Shown here: piece by piece, positions 12,350-21,812 of the stretch
Position numbering within the stretch: position 1 is the first letter of the stretch
Layout: each line of letters starts with the position of its first letter
Assembly: GCA_033398695.1 (NCBI GenBank)
Contig: CM065804.1
Coordinates: 8,479,001-8,543,000 of the forward strand
DNA from: Orobanche coerulescens
Taxonomy: Eukaryota > Streptophyta > Magnoliopsida > Lamiales > Orobanchaceae
DNA: 64,000 nucleotides
Direction of reading: 5' to 3'
Position numbers and translations under genes: made by a program
The notes under the pieces: model-generated
The model's input: only the letters and a program-made list of their open reading frames with translations
What the model was told of the DNA's origin: nothing
The model's database searches: none

Positions 12350-12960
12350 CGACATTCCCTACTCTATCGGCTCAAGCCCTAATTGTGTTACTAGGGTTAA
12401 TCCCAAACTCTAAATCTTTCCCTCTATTCGCCGATCATTTCATCATTCCACATTCTCTCTCTTACATCAACGCCATGAAATCTTGCATCAACGCCATGAA
12501 ATCTGTGATGTATGCGCCGGCGATTCAGGATCCCGTACTGGAATGCTCCGAAATCGCAATCCCTCCCTTCGATTTTATGTTTTTCCGCTGACGACGGATG
12601 ATTCCATGTTTTTTGATCCATAAATCGAAACCCCCCCTCTCAGCTTTGATATCTCAACCGACGATGGATGATTCCATGTATTTTGATCCAGAAATCGAAA
12701 CCCCCCTCTCGGATTTGATATATCCACGGCGATCGAGGCTTCCGATGGCGATGGACGGGTGTGGAACCCAGATGGAGAATCGGTGAAGGCGGTGAGGATG
12801 GAAGACAAAAGGAGAGAGAACCTGTCTCCACCCATGGAGATGATGATGCGGATTCTTCTACCTGGATACTTCGAATTTGGTTAGATTTTTCCCGCTGTTG
12901 TTTACTCATTATGCTGGATCTGCCCGTTGCTGATATTGTGGTTAATATATTCCTCTGTTG
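12350..12960 (+). pseudogene. Unidentified gene-like fragment with internal duplications
   Basis: This segment is GC-richer than its surroundings. It holds short overlapping open frames, the longest at 12385-12591 and 12598-12786 on the plus strand. A 20-bp unit around ATCAACGCCATGAAATCT is repeated at about 12467 and 12488. A roughly 50-bp unit with GATGGATGATTCCATGT is repeated at about 12592 and 12661. Frames shift between the duplicates. I do not recognise a family. It may be a captured or degraded 5' end of a host gene. Confidence 0.35.
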
Positions 12961-12964
12961 CTAA

Positions 12965-14652
12965 GAACTTGCACACACTTCATCATATTTAATTGTTTTA
13001 GAATCATCCAATGCATATTTTGTTGGTCCTCATAATTGCATAAGTGGAAAAATTAAGATTGCTGCTTTAATATTATATCAAGCATCAAATATTACATAAG
13101 CAAATAGAATGCATACGACGGTTCACGGTTCAACTACTCGATGAACGCTTAGTTGGAATTCCAATATACGTCATGTGAATTGAATGCCAATAATGGGGAT
13201 AACTCGATGACGTCTACGAAATTCAAGTATATTCATGTCGTCAAGAATTCAATATTCGAACCGATGATTATCAACTTATACATGCACGGTGCAGCTACTA
13301 ATTGGCCCTTATCGAAAACATAATTGTGATGAACATATCCAAAACATCATACAAAGGAACATATTCACTCGGTTCTTCTAAGTTTAATTCAAAGCTTAAC
13401 TAAAATTCCATCCTTCTTCAATGATTAAACCTCCTACAAGAGTGCTAATAGTACAACATACCCATAATCACCACCTTCATCTTCTAACATTGATCGATAC
13501 AGGAGGGATACTCGATCAATGATTTTCTTCAAAGGACAAAGATTACATTCTTGGTGAAGGCTTTTATAATTATCATAATCATTCACCCACTATGAATATT
13601 TCAACTTTAAGTCATCCAATCTCTACTTATTTCGAATCATCCAGGAGAAGACATGAATATTTTTGAAAACTTCATCCTAATACTCAATGAAATCATAAGC
13701 TAACTTATCATCATCCTCAACACGAAAAACCTAAGCTTAATCATCATAATCTCCCAAACTTATGATATCTAGTTCAAGCATGATTAATAATTCCTTTTAA
13801 CATCATCAACATGTCCAAAACAATCTTCTTGAAACAAGATATGAGCTGAGATGATCGTAACATACCTTACACGAAGAATAACGACGAAAATGATCGGTAG
13901 AACTCAACATCGTAGTCTTGAATACAAATCCGAGATGTCTACGATCTTCAAAACCAGGTAGAGAGGCTAATATAAGGAGGTATATTTGTTGGAGCAACTC
14001 TTGAGGTTGCAGAGGTCGGACCAAGGCGAAATGAAGGAGTGTAAGAAATGAAATGGGTGATGTCCTATTTATAAGAAATAACAATTAACGTACGCTATTC
14101 CTTATCCTTAGCGTACGCTAACGGGCTCCGTAGCTTACTGCCTCATTATGTCCCCAGTCTTGCGTACGCTACGTGTTGTCTTAGCGTACGTTAACACACA
14201 GTATTGCGTACGCTAACGATCTAACCTACCTTACTGCATTCTTTTGTCCTTGACTTAGCGTACATTACCTACATCATGTAGCGTACGCTAAACATCGTTG
14301 ACTTAACTTTTCCAAAAAGTGTATAGGTTCATGCAAAGGAAATCCATCCGCATCTTCATCCGGCTCCACACTCACCGACCATGTGTCAATCTGATGTTGA
14401 TTGTATATTGGGTACGCTAATTGCTTTACTTAATGTACACTAGTCCTAATATTTAGAGTGCGCTATCTTCATATTTAGCGTACATTAATTACATGCAAAC
14501 ATATGCATGAATTAACAGTCTTTACATAATTCGATCATGAATACTGGAGTACGGATAAAGGAAAATCATACTTTGATTAATTATACGACATAATCAAATA
14601 CCACAAGGTTCAAATACAGATGAAAATACACGAAAATTATCCGGGTATTACA
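12965..14652 (-). mobile_element. 3' LTR of old chromovirus F (left boundary uncertain)
   Basis: The right end GGGTATTACA (14652) is the minus-strand LTR start TGTAATACCC, directly preceded on that strand by a polypurine tract and the end of pol. It carries a palindrome array (14086-14490), TATTTATA at 14067-14074, and AAG|GTATGT with GT at 13865-13864, the same order as in LTR E. The left end is not clear because no matching TGTTACA terminus was found. Confidence 0.6.
14086..14490 (-). promoter_or_regulatory. Palindrome array TTAGCGTACGCTAA upstream of TATA box, F LTR
   Basis: About ten copies or variants of the perfect 14-bp palindrome TTAGCGTACGCTAA lie within 400 bp. The nearest is about 12 bp from the TATA box. 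The word differs at the centre from that of LTR E although the surroundings are alike. Confidence 0.8.
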
Positions 14653-14787
14653 TACTCCCTCTCTAGAAAGAAGTTTCGTCCTGAAACTTACGATAGAAAT
14701 AACTCCGAGTATCTCGTCTTTATACTGTCTTCAGTCTCCCAAGTTGCTTCTTCGACGCCATGTCGTGACCACTGAACTTTAACCAAG
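14653..14787 (-). pseudogene. Chromovirus F pol C-terminus (chromodomain) with PPT
   Basis: On the minus strand this encodes the end of a Tekay/Del-type pol, including the chromodomain-like motif VQWSRHGVEEATWE. A stop, a hairpin (14671-14689) and the polypurine tract AGAGAGGGAGTA follow, directly before the LTR at 14652. The upstream part of the same reading continues at 16424 after the LINE insertion. The chromodomain in this family is thought to direct integrase to histone-marked chromatin. Confidence 0.85.
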
Positions 14788-16427
14788 GAAAACCAAACCA
14801 AACCAAACATACCCAGTATATCCCGCTCAGAGCAGGGTCTGGGGAGGGTAAGATGTACGCAGACCATGCCCCTACCTATTACGGTAGGGAGACTGTTTCC
14901 GTGAAGACCCTCATCTTAGTGCACAACAATATATTGAGTGAAAATACAAAGGGAAGTATATGATACGAAAAAACTCAATACCATACCTGAGCCCATGGCT
15001 TAATCCACATGGGACTTACCTATGAGGAATTTGGCTACATCACTCCTGATGAACGCTGCTCAAACAGAAGAGAGGTTGATCCCGCGCACAGCTCCCTGTC
15101 AAAAATATACCACACGCAAAAGGCAATAGGATAAAATATACAATAAATGTAAAAATGCAATGCTCTAGGTCAAAGCTAACCGAGACAACACAACCATGAG
15201 GCTCTCAACTACAGCACCACTCCCAACTAAAGAATCCACAACTCTGATCTGGCGCCTCCAAGCGCACCTATTAACAGTCATGGTCTCGGAAAGGTTTAAG
15301 GCCTTCAAATCTAATCTCAGCTGCTCCTCCCACGTCCTCCTTGGTCTGCCTCTCCTCCTCTCCCCGACAACTACTAAACTCTCGACCCTCCTCACCGGAG
15401 CAGATGCCTGCCTCCTGCGGCCGTGGCCAAACCATCTCAATCTCCCTTCCCTAACTTTCGCTGAAATGGGCGCCACTTCTAGCGCGTTCCTGAAGACCCC
15501 GTTCGAGATTATATCTAACATTGTGCGACCACACGACCAGCGTAACATTCTCATTTCAGCCGCTTCCAACTTGCTCTCAAGCGACTTCTTCATCGCCCAA
15601 CATTCAGAGCCATACAACATTGCAGGTCGGATTGCCGCTCTATAGAATTTACCCTTCAACTTTAAAGGGACTTTCTTGTCGCACAGGACCCCTGTCGCTG
15701 CTCTCCACCTTAGCCGCCCCGCCTTGATGCGATGAGTGACATCATCTTCACACTCACCTTCCTTCTGAATGATCGAACCCAAATACTTGAACTTATCCGT
15801 ACGGGGAACGATCTGATCTGCAATCATTACCTCTACATCTTCCTCGTTGGCCTCACCACTAAAGTTACACCAGAGATACTCTGTCTTAGACCGGCTCACA
15901 CGCAAGCCCTGGGATTATAACTTAGACCTCCATAGCTCCAACTTCGTGTTCACCTCCCTCCTCGACTCCGCCACTAACATAATGTCGTCAGCAAAAAGCA
16001 TGCATCACGAGACGCCATCTTGTATCCCCCGCGAAATGACGTCAAGGATCAGAGCGAAGAGAAGAGGGCTTAGCGTCGACCCCTGGTGTAGCCCTATCTC
16101 AACCGGAAAATACTGGGTGTCACCAGCTGGGGTCCTAACGCACGTCCTAGTTTGGGAATACATGTCTTGGATCGCCCTAACGAACGGCAAGACACCCTCC
16201 TCTCTACTAGGCTCTTCCAAATAACATCGCGCGGAATGCTATCATAAGCTTTCTCTAGATCTATAAACACCATATGGAGGTCCTTACGCCGCTCTCTAAA
16301 CTTCTCCATAAGGCGTCTGACGAGATGAATGGCCTCAATCGTGGACCTCCCCGGCATGAAGCCAAATTGGTTCTCTGAGATCTCAACTTCTCTTCTAACC
16401 CTGCATTCCACCACTCTTTCCCAAAGG
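14788..16427 (-). mobile_element. 5'-truncated RTE-type LINE inserted in chromovirus F pol
   Basis: The minus strand encodes the C-terminal half of a LINE reverse transcriptase. It has [12 protein letters not shown] (about 16360), [12 protein letters not shown] (about 16260), a catalytic FADD box (about 15985), then KFKYLGSII and the AIRPAMLYGSECWA block of plant RTE elements in the open frame 15165-15905. At least one frameshift separates 16094-16414 from 16005-16220. The endonuclease and N-terminus are missing, as expected for target-primed 5' truncation. The 3' tail at 14788-14806 is an AAACC repeat. Near-identical CCAAGGA and CCAAAGGA flank it as a probable target duplication inside the chromodomain coding region. 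Confidence 0.85.
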
Positions 16428-17009
16428 AGATTGATTTATTCTTCAATTGTTTGATTCGACTCTTGAGTATCTTAATTGATTTCTCTTCGAACGTGCCATC
16501 ATTAGCTACTTCGATCTTGCCAAAGTCGATGACATGACTGGGATCCGATATGTACTTTCGTAACTGTGATACATGAAACACACTATGAACATGACTCAAT
16601 GATTTAGGTAAGGCCAATTTGTCTGCCAATTCTCCAACTCTTTCGAGAATCTCGAATGACCGGATATACCTTGGACTCAGCTTTCCCTTCCTTCCGAAAT
16701 GAAAATTCCCGAGTAGGAGAAACTTTTAGAAGCACATGGTCTCCAACTTCAACTCTAATGGGCGGCGACACACATCTGCATAGGATTTATGATGACTTTG
16801 GGAGGTCAACAATCTTTCACGGATTAGGGCTACTTTCTCCTGAGTCTGCATTATCAGTTCTGATTCCGTCTCGATTAAGTCAGACGAATCATCCCAACAT
16901 AAGGGTGACCTAGATCTTCTCCCAATATAAGGGTGACCAACTATTATTGTAGGTGAACTCAATCAACGGCAGGTGAGTTTCCCAATCAGTAGACCAATTT
17001 AGGGCACAA
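16428..17009 (-). pseudogene. Chromovirus F integrase C-terminal part
   Basis: Minus-strand fragments encode the region after the integrase catalytic core: GRRSRSPLCWDD (about 16905), TSQSHHKSYAD (about 16770), a GPY-like stretch, then SHVHSVFHVSQLRKYI (about 16565). Frames change between 16726-16962 and 16261-16629, so the copy is broken. It joins the chromodomain fragment on the left across the LINE, and the integrase core on the right across element G. Confidence 0.85.
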
Positions 17010-17255
17010 TGTCACGGGGTTGGGTATGAGCACTCGAAAGCTCTTCGGACCCGTGCGGCACTAGACTAGAATTGCCTCGATCTAGCTAGTAAGCCTTACT
17101 CACTCGGTTGCTAAGTATGAAAGGAGGGGTTTTAACACTTGGAAGTTGAGAGTAAAACACTTCACTATTTCACAACACTTCACAAGTACAAGAATGTTGA
17201 GTCTTTGAGGGTTGGTTGCAAATGAGCCACTCCTCACCTATTTATACTACTCCTA

Positions 17256-17466
17256 GAACCTAGAATCTTCCATTCCACCTCCTCATTTGGAGGGTTCTAG
17301 ACCTATCTACAACATTACAATTCTAGAACCTAACTCTAGAATCATCCACATTTGTCTACAATATACAAGTCTTACAAACACATTCTAGAGTATTCTACCA
17401 AGTATAATCTAGAATGCTCCACAATCTTCAAGTACTTCATCCTTCTAGGAGGGTCCTAGAAGGTTC
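17256..17466 (-). promoter_or_regulatory. Cluster of heat-shock-element-like GAA/TTC modules, G LTR
   Basis: GAAnnTTC occurs at 17263-17270 and 17459-17466, TTCnnGAA at 17321-17328, and several TCTAGAA half-modules lie between. Some have adjoining third modules (GAA at 17256-17258; TTCC after 17466). On the minus strand the cluster is immediately upstream of the TATA box at 17246-17239. The same cluster exists in the second LTR near 20220-20440. Confidence 0.5.
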
Positions 17467-17479
17467 TTCCATCATCCGG

Positions 17480-17570
17480 GCGCCCCGGCCCGTCTCTGTT
17501 CGTCCCGGCCTGTATCGGCCCGTCCCGGCCCGCACCGGCCCGTCTCGGCCCGAACATCTGGGCCCGTCTC
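17480..17570 (-). repeat. CGGCCCGT simple array in G LTR
   Basis: About eight degenerate copies of CGGCCCGTC lie in 90 bp, some 230 bp upstream of the TATA box on the minus strand. The second LTR has a shorter version near 20440-20525. Confidence 0.7.
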
Positions 17571-18100
17571 TGCAATGTTCCAGACTTTTCCCGAACCTCC
17601 GGGACCAAGCCGGTCCGCTTCTACCGCCAGGCCGAGTCTTCCTGTGAGTGGCTCCTCGGCTTTCAATGTCTCTTGCCCCCACAAGGCTTTTTCCGTCTAA
17701 GCCTATTATAGGGGAGAGTCTCTCTCGCACCTCGCGCGCGCGCCACGCGCCGCGCGCCGGCATCCCACGCCGCGTCCGGCCGCCGGCTCGAGTCCTGTTC
17801 CCAGACTCGGCCTTGTCCGTCGTGCCTTGTCCCACACGACTGTGCTCGTCCGGCCTTGCCGCGCCCCTGACTGCCGGACGATCCGAACATGTCGATCCGA
17901 ATGCCCCTTGGCGTCCGCTTCCACAATGGCGTCCGTGCTCCCACGGCTTACTCGCGTGATTCTCCGTCCGATCACGCCGTCCCGAAGGCCGACTCTTCTC
18001 TTGCGGCCGATGCCATCCTTGGCGTCTGCTCGTCTGGCCCTCGGCACCCTGTGCGACCGTCTGCGCACACCTGTCTCGTTGTCGACTGTCGGCCGTGACA

Positions 18101-18116
18101 TTCTCCCCCGCCCATT
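18101..18116 (-). other. Polypurine tract of element G
   Basis: The minus strand reads ATGGGCGGGGGAGAA directly before the LTR start at 18100, the expected place for the plus-strand primer. Confidence 0.8.
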
Positions 18117-19898
18117 TCGTCGACGTCCTCGGCAACGTGGCGGTCCCTCGATGAACCGAACTGCTCCAAGGTGGTAACTCGGCTCCTCCTCAAGCTTCCT
18201 CACGTACTTGAGTGCCGACATAGCTTGTCTCGAAGGCTCTGTGGTCAAGTGAATTTCCTGCAGCTTGGCTTGATCACACACGTACAGTGCCCTCTTGTGC
18301 GGAACAACGCCAACATTATTCTTCCTCAGGAAGTCCATGCCCAGTATTATGTCCCGATCATCCATGCTCGTCACCTTGAAATGCACGCGCGGTTCCCACG
18401 TGCCTATCTTTAGTCGCACCCCATTGGCGACTCCTGTAACTCGAACGGGTGGTGCATTATTCGACTTCATCCAGCCCCGTCCCTCGATGACCTGAAGCCC
18501 CAACCTTTGTGCTTCAGCCTCGTCAATATAGTTGTAATCGGCCCCTGTGTCGACCAACGTCTTGACGGGTTTCCCATTGATCAGTCCCGTCGCATACAAC
18601 AAGTTTCCCTCAAGCGGTGCTCCGTCCCGCGATGCCATCCCTATGGCTGAGTTCAATACCTGAAGTGCCATCGATGTCCCATCACCCTCGGCATCGTCCC
18701 GTGCCTTGGTGTACTCCATGGCGGCTACCCTCGGAAACTTAGAGCATTGTCTCGTCGAATGCTCTGTGCTCCAGCAAATCTCACATTTCTTCTTCTTCGG
18801 ACACGCTGCTACGAGATGGTCTGCACTCCCGCACCCATGGCAAGTTCGAGCCCACCCTGACTGCTTGCCGTCCTTGGGCCTGGCCATCCTCGCGCCCCTA
18901 TCCGCATTACCCTGGTACGACTTGTCCTGCGTACCGTCTGAGTCTCGTCCCTCTGGACTTTCGGCTCTCCCATTTGGTTTCAACTCGATCAGCCGTTCCG
19001 CTATCGCAATCGCCTCAGACACGTTCTGTGCCTTGGCCCTCTGCACTTCCAACTTTGCCCACGGTTTTAGCCCATCCACGAACGCGAACAAAGCTTCCTG
19101 CTCACTAAGGCTAGGCAACTCCAGCACGATCTCCTGGAACTCCTTCACATAGTCCTTGATCGTCTTGCTGTGTGTCAACTCCTTCAACCTAGCCCGGACC
19201 TCAAACTCAACATTCTCCGGGTAAAACTGCCGCTTGAACTCGGCCTTGAAATCCTCCCATGTCTCCATCCGACATGTACCACGCGCGATCTCTGTTTCGC
19301 GCCTTCTCCACCACAACAGCGCCACATCGGCTACAAAGAATGGAGCCGTCTGCAACTTGGTCGCATCATCTGCTATCCCCGATGCACCAAAGTAACGCTC
19401 CATGTTCCACAGGAAGTCATCCACTTCCCTACCATTCCGCGATCCTTGGAACGAACACGGCCGGGGGATGTCGATTCGATGGGGTGCCGCACCCCGCTGG
19501 TCCCTGCCGTGGGCCATCGCCCGCTCGTACAGTGCTGTCCTTCCTTCGATGGTCTCGATCGCCCCTACGATCTCCTCTCGAAAGGCTGCGATCGTCGACC
19601 GAACCTCCTTCCTGACAGCCTCAAGGATCTCCTCACACAAGTCGCATCGCAACGCGTTAAGGGTGCCCGTCACCCGATTCTCAAGCTCCGCCAACGACTC
19701 GCTCATCTCCGTCACCTGATCGGCCACTCTGCTCCATGCCTCAAGAGCATCTTCGTGTCTGCCCATGGTTTCCTCTAGCCGAGCCACTCGTGCTTCCATG
19801 GCAACACCTCTTTCCACGGACTTGTCCCTAGACCCTTTCCTGGACTTGTCCTTCTCCTGGCCGGGTTGAACTTTGGTGACGCTGGACGTAGTCTCCAT
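18101..19898 (-). CDS. Gag-protease polyprotein of element G
   Basis: Read from an ATG at 19898 (an upstream in-frame ATG lies at 20030 inside the LTR), the frame runs unbroken through the element. It has a coiled-coil-like N-terminal part, a retrotransposon Gag domain with the WWRRRE and FKAEFKRQFYPEN blocks, two zinc-knuckle-like motifs (CHGCGSADHLVAAC and CEICWSTEHSTRQC), and an aspartic protease with the active-site motif LVDTGADYNYID and a C-terminal ILGMDFL loop. No reverse transcriptase or integrase follows. No stop occurs before the polypurine tract, and the frame continues into the 3' LTR to 17706. In the family Gag packages the RNA and the protease trims it; pol would have to come from another element. 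Confidence 0.85.
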
Positions 19899-19963
19899 CG
19901 GACCTCCTTGCACAATACCTCTCAGCAACATCTCAATGCGGAAGTTCCTTGAACCACTAGCGT

Positions 19964-19976
19964 GGCTCTGATACCA
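19964..19976 (-). other. Primer-binding site of element G (initiator tRNA-Met)
   Basis: The minus strand reads TGGTATCAGAGCC, a perfect match to the plant initiator tRNA-Met primer site, two bases after the LTR end at 19979. Confidence 0.9.
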
Positions 19977-19978
19977 CT

Positions 19979-21075
19979 TGTCACAGGGTTGGGTATGAGC
20001 ACTCGAAAGCTCTTCGGACCCGTGCGGCACTAGACTAGAATTGCCTCGATCTAGCTAGTAAGCCTTACTCACTCGGTTGCTAAGTATGAAAGGAGGGGTT
20101 TAACACTTGGAAGTTGAGAGTAAAACACTTCACTATTTCACAACACTTCACAAGTACAAGAATGTTGAGTCTTTGAGGGTTGGTTGCAAATGAGCCACTC
20201 CTCACCTATTTATACTACTCCTAGAACCTAGAATCTTCCATTCCACCTCCTCATTTGGAGGGTTCTAGACCTATCTACAATATTACAATTCTAGAACCTA
20301 ACTCTAGAATCATCCACACTTGTCTACAATATACAAGTCTTACAAACACATTCTAGAGTATTCTACCAAGTATAATCTAGAATGCTCCACAATCTTCAAG
20401 TACTTCATCCTTCTAGGAGGGTCCTAGAAGGTTCTTCCATCATCCGGCGCCCGGCCGTCTCTGTTCGTCCGGCTGTATCGGCCCGTCCGCCATGCCCGTC
20501 TCGGCCCGAACATCTGGGCCCGTCTCTGCAATGTTCCAGACTCTTCCCGAACCTCCGGGACCAAGCCGGTCCGCTTCTAGCTGCTTCCGGTCGAGTCTTC
20601 CCTGCTGAGTGGCTCCTCAGCTTTTCAATGTCTACTGCCCCCACAAGGCTTTTTCCGTCTAAGCCTATTATAGGGGGGGAGGGTCTCTCTCGCACCTCGC
20701 GTGCGCGCGCCCGCGCACGTCGGCCGCGCCCGGCATCCCACGCCCGCGTCCGGCCGCCCAGCTCGAGTCCTGTTCCCAGACTCGGCCTTGTCCCACACGA
20801 CCTGTGCTCGTCCGGCCTTGCCCGCGCCCCCTGCGCTGCCGGACAGTCCCGAACATGTCCAGTCCGGAATGCCCCTTGGGCGATCCGCTTCCCACAGCGG
20901 CGTCCGTGCTTCCACGGCTTACTCGCGTGATTCTCCGTCCGATCACGCCGTCCTGAAGGCTGACTCTTCTCTTGCAGCCCGATGCCATCCTTGGCGTCCT
21001 GCTCGTGCCGGTCCCTTGGCACCCTGTGCGACCGTCTGCGCACATCTGTCTCGTTGTCGACTGTCGGCCGTGACA
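19979..21075 (-). mobile_element. 5' LTR of element G
   Basis: The 1,097-bp LTR has TGTCAC...GTGACA ends. The direct repeat ACAA flanks G at 17006-17009 and 21076-21079, a 4-bp duplication rather than the more usual 5. The element interrupts the integrase core of chromovirus F, and reading resumes at 21076. Confidence 0.9.
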
Positions 21076-21812
21076 ACAAGCTCTAAACATATCTTCCACT
21101 ATTTGAATGGTCCTCTCGGACTGTCCATCGGTCTGAGGGTGATAAACTGTGCTAAAGCTCAACTCAGTTCCTAAAGCCTTATGAACCGATTTCCAAAAAT
21201 GTGACGTAACGGCCATCCCTATCTGAAATAATGATCTTCGGTGTTCCATGCAATCGAACTATTTCCGCAATAAATATCTGAGCTAATCTCTCTGGTTCCT
21301 AGGTATCCTTGATACCTAGAAGCGAGCTGACTTAGTTAAATGACCACCTATTAAATGACCACCTATCACCCATATCATATTCATCCAAGTCTTGGTCTTT
21401 GGCATGCTGGTGATAAAGTCCATTGAGATATCTTCCCACTTCCATTAAGGAATTGGAAGTGGCTTCAACATTCCAGCAGGTCGCTGATGCTCGATTTTAA
21501 CTTGTTGGCAAGTTAAACACTTTGAGACATATTTGGTCATTTTTTTCTTCATGTTACCCCACCAAAAATTTTGCTTCAGATCTTTGTACATCTTACTGGC
21601 GCCTGGGTGAATTGAATATGGTGTACTATGAGCTTCTTTCATGATCGTTTGCTTCAGAACATGATTATTCGGGACACATAGTCGACTTCAAAATCTCAAA
21701 ACTCCATCTTGATAGATTACAAAGTCCGTGACCTTTCCTTTACTCACTTCATCACGTAACCGAATCATCAGAGGGTTGTCTAATTCCTTTACTCACTTCA
21801 TCACGTAACCGC
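21076..21812 (-). pseudogene. Chromovirus F integrase zinc finger and core
   Basis: The minus strand encodes the catalytic-core end [14 protein letters not shown] (about 21140) and, further right, the HHCC zinc finger with HSTPYSIHPGASKMY and CLTCQQVKIEHQ (21445-21642). The upstream edge near 21720-21812 matches the corresponding stretch of copy H (24120-24215). A 26-bp piece with CCTTTACTCACTTCATCACG occurs twice (about 21740 and 21785) at the junction with H. Frames are interrupted. Confidence 0.85.

Larger units (their letters stand above)
17010..18100 (-). mobile_element. 3' LTR of non-autonomous element G
   Basis: The 1,091-bp LTR begins TGTCACGG and ends CCGTGACA as the plus strand reads, and it matches 19979-21075 closely. 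On the minus strand a TATAAATA box lies at 17246-17239. Heat-shock-like GAA/TTC modules lie at about 17256-17466, and a GGCCCGTC-rich array at 17480-17570. A GC-rich half (17480-18100) shows many small differences from its partner LTR. Confidence 0.9.

Noticed and set aside
15196..15645. Plus-strand open frame opposite the LINE
   Set aside because: It is the antisense shadow of the LINE reverse transcriptase C-terminus, which has clear family motifs on the minus strand.
17437..18135. GC-rich open frames in the LTRs of G on both strands
   Set aside because: They arise from GC-rich repeats; the two LTR copies differ by indels that change the frames, and no domain is recognisable.
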